A DNA stretch of 64,000 bases, from assembly GCA_026874595.1 (NCBI GenBank), contig CM049317.1, positions 55,090,118 through 55,154,117 on the forward strand, in the 5' to 3' direction. A model generated the notes under the pieces. It was given only the letters and a program-made list of their open reading frames with translations. It made no database searches and was not told the origin of the DNA. Source of the stretch: Sipunculus nudus. Its lineage: Eukaryota > Annelida > Sipuncula > Golfingiida > Sipunculidae. Below, one piece after another: positions 58,641 through 64,000 of the stretch (the first letter of the stretch is position 1; each line of letters begins with the position of its first letter). Made by a program: the position numbers and the translations under genes.

Positions 58641-59729
58641 GATAACACCCCTTCTGGTACAGGGCCAAGAATCATAACAATGGAGGATAGTGTCGCGGTG
58701 TAATAAGAACCAAACAATACACCTCACCACCTGGCGCTGGTATAAAAATGAAAAAAAAATATGTAAAAACATTAAAATGCCGGGAGAGTAAACCATAAGT
58801 TATTACATGGTATAATAATCACACAGGATGGAGTTGTAATTTATATTAAAAATATATATATATACTTGCGTATATAGTAACTTTAATCCACGGTCCCAAG
58901 GCTACTATCTGTATTGCTGAAGGTATGACAGATGACATATGCCTCTGAATTCCTGCCGGCAAGATCGTGTTTAATTAACGACTTATTTATCACACAACTG
59001 ATACCTATCGGCCATATTTAATAAACCAGCACAAAGTTTTGCAGAATATTTGTTTATACAATGTTTTACCGTCGTTGAAATTAATTACAAAAGCCCGCAA
59101 GAGGCAAAGAAAAAACCCAGGGCAGCAAGTTTACTGATAGCGAGGAAATAGAAAGCATTGCCTCTGGGTATTCAAGTGATTTAGGATAACAGAGAAAAAT
59201 ATGTATTTTGTTTTCTTGCAGTGCAGATCCTAATTCAGGATGTATTTGGTTATTAATTGGGTCCACCGAAACAACCAATTCTCTTGCGTATCGGCTATTT
59301 CTTACAAAAATCACGTTCAGCAAATTAGGATTCAAATAAGAAACCAAAATCTGATACTAGCTGGTTAATCATTGGCAACAGTATATATCTAAATTAACAT
59401 TATGACATAGACTGGATGTTATCTATCAAGCACTCTAATATAGTAAATAAATCAATGAAAGGTAGGATATATATAAATATGTGTGTGTGTTGAAACTTGT
59501 GAAATACGACCATCCATGAAACTGGCTGAATGTGTTATTTTACAAATATAACCTCATTATACAAGTCAGTTAAACATGTAAATGCTTTGGGTTCACCCAA
59601 GGTTGATTCTAATAGAGAGGCGGACTTTTCAAACAGATTGTCTTTCAGAAAGGTTTTGTACTGTTTATATATATTTCAGGAGATACATGCCATGCTTAAT
59701 TGGGTCGTTGATTATCCGCGTTGGTTCGC

Positions 59730-59732
<3 letters not shown>

Positions 59733-59792
<60 letters not shown>
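59733..59792. repeat. (GA)n microsatellite next to a tachykinin donor
   Basis: About 29 GA units on the plus strand (CT on the transcript) begin about 60 nt into the intron after the exon ending at 59852. The Ser-Leu run in the extended minus-strand frame comes from it. Confidence 0.95.
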
Positions 59793-59796
<4 letters not shown>

Positions 59797-59851
59797 ATTA
59801 CTTTTGTCGTTCTGTTTTCTTGTCGTTTAAATAATTCGATACAATACTCAC

Positions 59852-60098
59852 TGTTTGGCCTTTGACCTTCGAGGGCCCGGAAGTAGTCCTCTGCGGCGGC
59901 CATTCTCTCCTCCAACGGCACTTCTTCGTCTCTCATATATTGTACGTAGTAATCCCGGAGATCCCGCTTCACGCGCGAGGAAGAGAAGTCCAGTCGACTC
60001 GGCTTCTTCTGCGGAACATGCTCGGTTTCCATTCTTAGTCTCGTCTCTAGCTCGGGTCGTGGCCGGTCTATGGAATTTTTATACTGGGAAGCGCTCTC
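59852..60098 (-). CDS. TK: Tachykinin precursor, penultimate exon (spacer region)
   Basis: The acceptor is TTTGGTTTTCTTTCACAG|GAG and the donor is CAAACA|GTGAGT, exon 247 nt, phase 0 in and phase 1 out. It encodes 82 residues from ESASQYKNS to EGQRPN. There are basic sites KK (31-32) and RVKR (42-45). The rest is a charged spacer (DLRDYYVQYMRDEEVPLEER, then MAAAEDYFRALE) typical of acidic linkers in neuropeptide precursors. No amidated peptide is encoded here. The signal peptide and any further tachykinin copies must lie upstream, above 60.1 kb or beyond the window. Less AT-rich composition and intact splice sites support it. Membership rests on phase agreement and shared strand with the FHAVR exon 1.7 kb away. 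Confidence 0.75.
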
Positions 60099-60291
60099 CT
60101 GTGAAAGAAAACCAAACGTTGAAATCATGCTTTTTTACAGGATGAATTTTACACAGAAGGAGAAATTTCCAATATACCTACCATGAATCATATAGTAAAC
60201 AAGGCTTTAATATTTCTTGTTACCAGCAGGTTGATTCATAAGTCCATAACTGAATATTGCATAAATTGCAACAAATGATTGAAGTAACTTG

Positions 60292-60480
60292 TTTAGGGAC
60301 CTGGGCGGTGGAGCGGCAAAACGCTCTACACGCTCCGGGTACAATCCCTTGCTATGAGAGTTTTATTTGCCGTACCAAGATCGGTGGTTTTCTCGCGATC
60401 CTCCGATTTACTCCACCCATACAGACTAGCAGAGATAAGCAGAGCGACAACAGACTGAATATCAATAATGATTATATCAT
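60292..60480 (+). mobile_element. SINE-like segment with tRNA-type head (probable)
   Basis: GACCTGGGCGGTGGAGCGGC...CGGGTACAATCCC resembles decayed A and B boxes of a tRNA. It is followed by GGTGGTTTTCTCGCGATCCT and CCGATTTACTCCACCC, close to the GGTTTTCTCCGGG-type central domain shared by many metazoan SINEs (from memory, the MetaSINE group). It runs into the minisatellite. It lies antisense to the tachykinin gene. Confidence 0.5.
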
Positions 60481-60489
60481 CGGCATGGT

Positions 60490-61195
60490 AATCATATCGA
60501 TTCTTGTCATAGCCATTGATAAAGCTATTGATTCTGGCAAGACTGGTCGATAATCGTAATGATTTTTGCAAGGCTGATCGATTATCGTATTGATTTGATT
60601 TTTGCAGAACCGATTAATAATCGTATTGATTCTTGTCAGAGCCATTGTTTACCTTATTAATTAAGTCATTGAAATCGTATTGATTCTTGTCAGAGCCATG
60701 GATAATCGTATTGATTCTTGTCAGAGCCATGGATAATCGCATTGATTCTTGCGAGTGATAATCGTATTGATTCTTGCCAGAGCCATAGATAATCGCATTG
60801 ATTCTTGCGAGTGATAATCGTATTGATTCTTGCGAGTGATAATCGTGTTGATTCTTGCGAGTGATAATCGTGTTGATTCTTGCCAGAGCCATGGATAATC
60901 ATATTGATACATTTTAGAGCCATGGATAATCGTATTGTTTATTGTCAGAGCCATTGATAATCATGTTGATTCTTGTCAGAGCCATTTATAATCATATTGA
61001 TTCATGTCAGAGGCATAGATAATCATACTGATTATTTTTGAGAGCCCTGGATTATCTTATTGATTCTTGTCAGGGCCATGGATAATCATATTGATTCTTG
61101 TAGGGGCCGTGGATAATAGTATTGATTCTTATCAGAGCCAAGGAAAATCGTATTGACTCTTTTCAGAGCCTTAGATAATCGTACATGTTCTTTAT
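60490..61195. repeat. 31/25-bp minisatellite
   Basis: The unit is GATAATCGTATTGATTCTTG followed by TCAGAGCCATG (31 bp), with a 25-bp variant in which GCGAGT replaces GTCAGAGCCATG. About 23 units, more diverged toward both edges. The long minus-strand frames (ARINTIITRKNQ...) are repeat products. It lies upstream of the tachykinin exon on the transcript, probably intronic. Confidence 0.9.
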
Positions 61196-61469
61196 TCCCA
61201 AATAAAACATCACAAAGTGGCTTTCACCTGAAAGCCTCGAAAAAATAAATAAATTATAAATACGTTGAATTATATCAACTGCATCCTACATGCACGGGTC
61301 TACATCCTCATTCAAGCAACCAGACGTATTAATGGTCTTAAAGGAAAGATGATAGTTAGTCAAAGATGGAAAAAAAACACGAAAGGGGGCCTTGAACAGA
61401 TATACACATACACCCCATAACCACACACCCCAACCTATCATCCTACGCACACCATCACCCCCAGCACAT

Positions 61470-61577
61470 ATATCTATATATTTATATATATAGATAGATA
61501 GATGGATAGATAGAGAGAGATTTATATGTAACATGTAACACATATGTATATATGTATATGTATATCTGATATACACT

Positions 61578-61637
<60 letters not shown>

Positions 61638-61715
61638 TATATACACACATACATAAATACACTTACATATACACACATATTTATGCACATATACACACAC
61701 ATATATGTATAATAT
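61470..61715. repeat. Compound microsatellite (GATA-like, TA, CACATA)
   Basis: TAGATAGATAGATGG, a pure TA run at 61579-61634, and CACATATACACACA words follow one another. Frames rich in Tyr and Ile here are artefacts. Confidence 0.9.
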
Positions 61716-62495
61716 ATGTTAGTCTTTGTGACGGAAGAGATCCATGACACAAATATGTTTTGTGTTTTGAAATGATCTTTTCGCACAGAATCAGGAGTAT
61801 ATTAAAGACAAACTGAATATGGTCATAAATAAAACATACAAAATAAACAAGGAAATACAATACTTTCTAATCAGTCATGACGGAGTATTGACCGAATTCT
61901 TCTGTCTGAAGATATGAAACATGAGAAATCAAAACTCTGTGAAATAAAACCTTTGTTTTTATCAAACATTAAAATAACCCATGAGAAAGAAATGCGTGTC
62001 TTTATGCCACGTAGGTAGGGGTAAAGAATGTCAATATCTATTTTCGTCAGGCAAAGCCACTCCCGCCCACCTGAGCAGACGACACCGGAAATGACAAACG
62101 TAATCTCCTTGCAGTCTCCTACATAAGCTCTTTTAGGAAAGTTTGAAATTGATCTGACTGGAGACAATGATGCGAGATATATATTGACATTAATACTTGA
62201 ATCGGAAATTTGTCGCTGGACTAATATTGTTGGAAGGGATTTCATGTCTTGATGAAAGCTTGGAGGATCGTTTGGAAAAAAACTCTCTATTTTAGATCAC
62301 TTATTATCAGGCAGCTTCAAATGCCTTCACATAGGTATAACGATTTCTGGTTACGCTTGCTTCGGATAACCGGGGACCAAGTAACCGGGGGGGGGGGGGG
62401 GGGTTATTTGAAATTGAATTCAGATTACCTCCTCCTGGGGGGGGGTACTTGAAGTACGTTTTAACCTGTCCTCTAAGATTTCAAATATTAATGTT
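61716..62495. other. Stretch without recognised genes
   Basis: A 124-codon minus-strand frame (61871-62245) has no splice support or family motif. A G run of about 19 is at 62388-62403 and another at 62439-62446. Confidence 0.4.
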
Positions 62496-62497
62496 TA

Positions 62498-62975
62498 CTG
62501 CCTCCGCCAGCAGGGTATGCGTTCATTTCCGTTCGTGTGTGTGTTTGTGTTTATGTGTGTTTGTTCACAATATAACTCACGCAGTCATGAACGAAATCTC
62601 ATGAAATTTTTAGGGAAATTTCAGGGCTGGGCTGGCAAGAATCGATTATATATTGGTGTTCACGAAGTTTCTTCACCGGATTTGGGGGCATCATCAATGA
62701 ATATTAAAAAATGTACGGCTACATATGCACGAACGTACCTGGGAATATTGGCCAACAGATAAATGAATGCAAACAAGGTCTAGCATCATGTGCAGCGCAG
62801 TATGGCCTTATGCCATCCGGGCACGTCACGTTCGAGCGTCCAGCGTCTTACAATTACGGTGTCCGGCGTGTGCGTAGAGCGTTTATGAAACGTGTGCTCT
62901 CAGCTCTGAGGTGAGTGGATGCACACCGGTTAATGAGCATCCCATAAAAATGACTCCCATATGGCGGAGGCATGT
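62498..62975. mobile_element. Small element with GCCTCCGCCA inverted ends
   Basis: ACTGCCTCCGCCAGCAGGG at the left is mirrored by CCCATATGGCGGAGGCATG at the right. Inside, a GTGTGTTTGTG run is followed by CACAATATAACTCACGCAG and CTCATGAAATTTTTAGGG, a phrase type common in invertebrate repeats. Frames in it, including 62711-62914 ending at GAG|GTGAGT, are best read as repeat sequence. Similar end words occur alone at 10019 and 38897. Confidence 0.5.
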
Positions 62976-62989
62976 ATCCATTGGGAATA

Positions 62990-64000
62990 AACGATAATTT
63001 GTCTCCATGGTGCGACGTTTAATTTCAATGGTGATAAAACTGCGATTGTTAACCCCTTGAGATCAGCTGACTGGTTGCCTAGAAACAAACCCTAACACGT
63101 GATCGTCCGTCTGGTGTTATTACACTTCCCACTTTGTGTCTCCAGGTCATAGTGACATTTATATCAGTGATTTCCAATTTAGATATGGATAACTATTCCG
63201 TTCTGGATACAAACTTCAGAACAGTTTAACATTGTGCAGAAAAACATGCGACTACAAGTTATTATTAGCGATATCTTGTAATTAAACTATGAAGCAACAT
63301 TTGTTTTATATTTCCCTTTTTAACCTTTTTTATCATGCGTTTTATGATAAAACATCGGGGCTGTCAGGAACGCGCGGGTAAGCGTCTGTGACGCTCGAAA
63401 TCTATCTCTGACGCTCGATTCTTGAGGTCAAGGCGTCCGACCGGGCGCGTGATATTTTTGGCTGTTGCCAGTGTTGTACCGGTAAAATCTAAGTTGGTTC
63501 TTGTAGTAGTTACTCACAACTGACAACTCTCTCAAAAACATTCAGTTGGGTAAACACTCTGCTAACAACTAGCCCTTAGATTTCATTCCAGTCAAATTAT
63601 AAAATGATGACACAATATCTGATTATATAATGATACATCAATTATGATAACAAGAAAAAAAAATCAAATTTTACACAATTCTTCATGTATATGACACGGA
63701 TCACCATACATTGGGATGCTCCAAATTCTCATATGACGCACCAAACTTTTGATCTGAGCGTCCCCGACTCTTCAATTTTTTTAAAGCCCAGCAACATATT
63801 CGTGTGCAATGCTGTACATCACAGAAGCAATATTTACCGCCTGTCAGTGTGATCTATCTTGTTCGTATGTCTTTGATCAAATAACCGTAAAATGAGGAAA
63901 AGTGTTAAATAATATCAAATATGACAAGGTGATCCACTGATCATCCCATAATGATCATTGCAGTCAGTCATAAATAAAAGTCATCCGACCTTCGGGGATC
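62990..64000. other. Stretch without recognised genes
   Basis: AT-rich with GACGCTCGA words near 63393-63420 and GAGCGTC at 63758. No coding frame or repeat boundary could be supported. Confidence 0.4.

Noticed and set aside
59712-59851. Ser-Leu-rich C-terminal extension of the 59852-60098 exon
   Set aside because: It reads through the CT microsatellite beyond a strong GTGAGT donor. The spliced phase to the FHAVR exon is far more convincing.
60326-60954. Minus-strand frames ARINTIITRKNQ...
   Set aside because: They are translations of the 31/25-bp minisatellite.
62711-62914. 67-codon plus-strand frame ending at GAG|GTGAGT, head-to-head with tachykinin
   Set aside because: It lies inside a small element with inverted GCCTCCGCCA ends. 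No upstream exon or family motif was seen.

Overview
The window is eukaryotic nuclear DNA, AT-rich by eye, with GT-AG introns, many microsatellites and a dense load of interspersed repeats. The best phylogenetic clue is a neuropeptide gene: two minus-strand exons near 58-60 kb encode the C-terminal part of a tachykinin precursor with one predicted peptide, QPPDGFHAVR-amide. Its FHAVR-amide end is the one known from the freshwater mussel Anodonta, so a mollusc, most likely a bivalve, is the best guess. No bacterial operons, rRNA genes, functional tRNA genes or CRISPR arrays were seen.

Layout. 0-10 kb: a 1.33-kb Mutator-like element with a 9-bp target duplication inserted in an older repeat (its empty relative lies at 8.37 kb), a hAT-like element, a TTAA-type MITE, a tRNA-derived SINE and a decayed Penelope-like GIY-YIG fragment. 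11.4-11.75 kb: a possible promoter with duplicated CCAAT modules and a possible first coding exon. 13.8-16.4 kb: a repeat split by a 5'-truncated retroposon, a CCGGA-rich degenerate satellite and a pogo/Tigger-like element with a remnant of a CENP-B-type helix-turn-helix. 20.7-25.2 kb: a roughly 4-kb array of a 44-bp satellite, broken by a TTAA-target MITE. 28-36.5 kb: two more TIR elements, a TTAA-type MITE and a Helitron. 41.6-42.4 kb: a CCAAT/TATA promoter followed by a putative signal-peptide exon (+). 45.0 kb: the last coding exon of an unidentified minus-strand gene. 47.35-51.5 kb: a large tandem-core element (A1) carrying a second Helitron copy (B2) inside its last monomer. 55.0-56.6 kb: an element with A1's ends but a different tandem core (A2). 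58.0-60.1 kb: the tachykinin exons. 60.3-61.2 kb: a SINE-like segment and a 31/25-bp minisatellite in what is probably the upstream tachykinin intron.

Little of the window is protein-coding. The strongest observations are about mobile DNA. Two families of rolling-circle-type elements with tandem cores sit one inside the other, and both carry the same perfect palindrome (AGGTGGCGCCACCT or its 12-bp core) once or twice per monomer. Several insertions can be proven from within the window because empty paralogous sites or a restored satellite unit are present. All functional calls come from reading the sequence; no database search was run.
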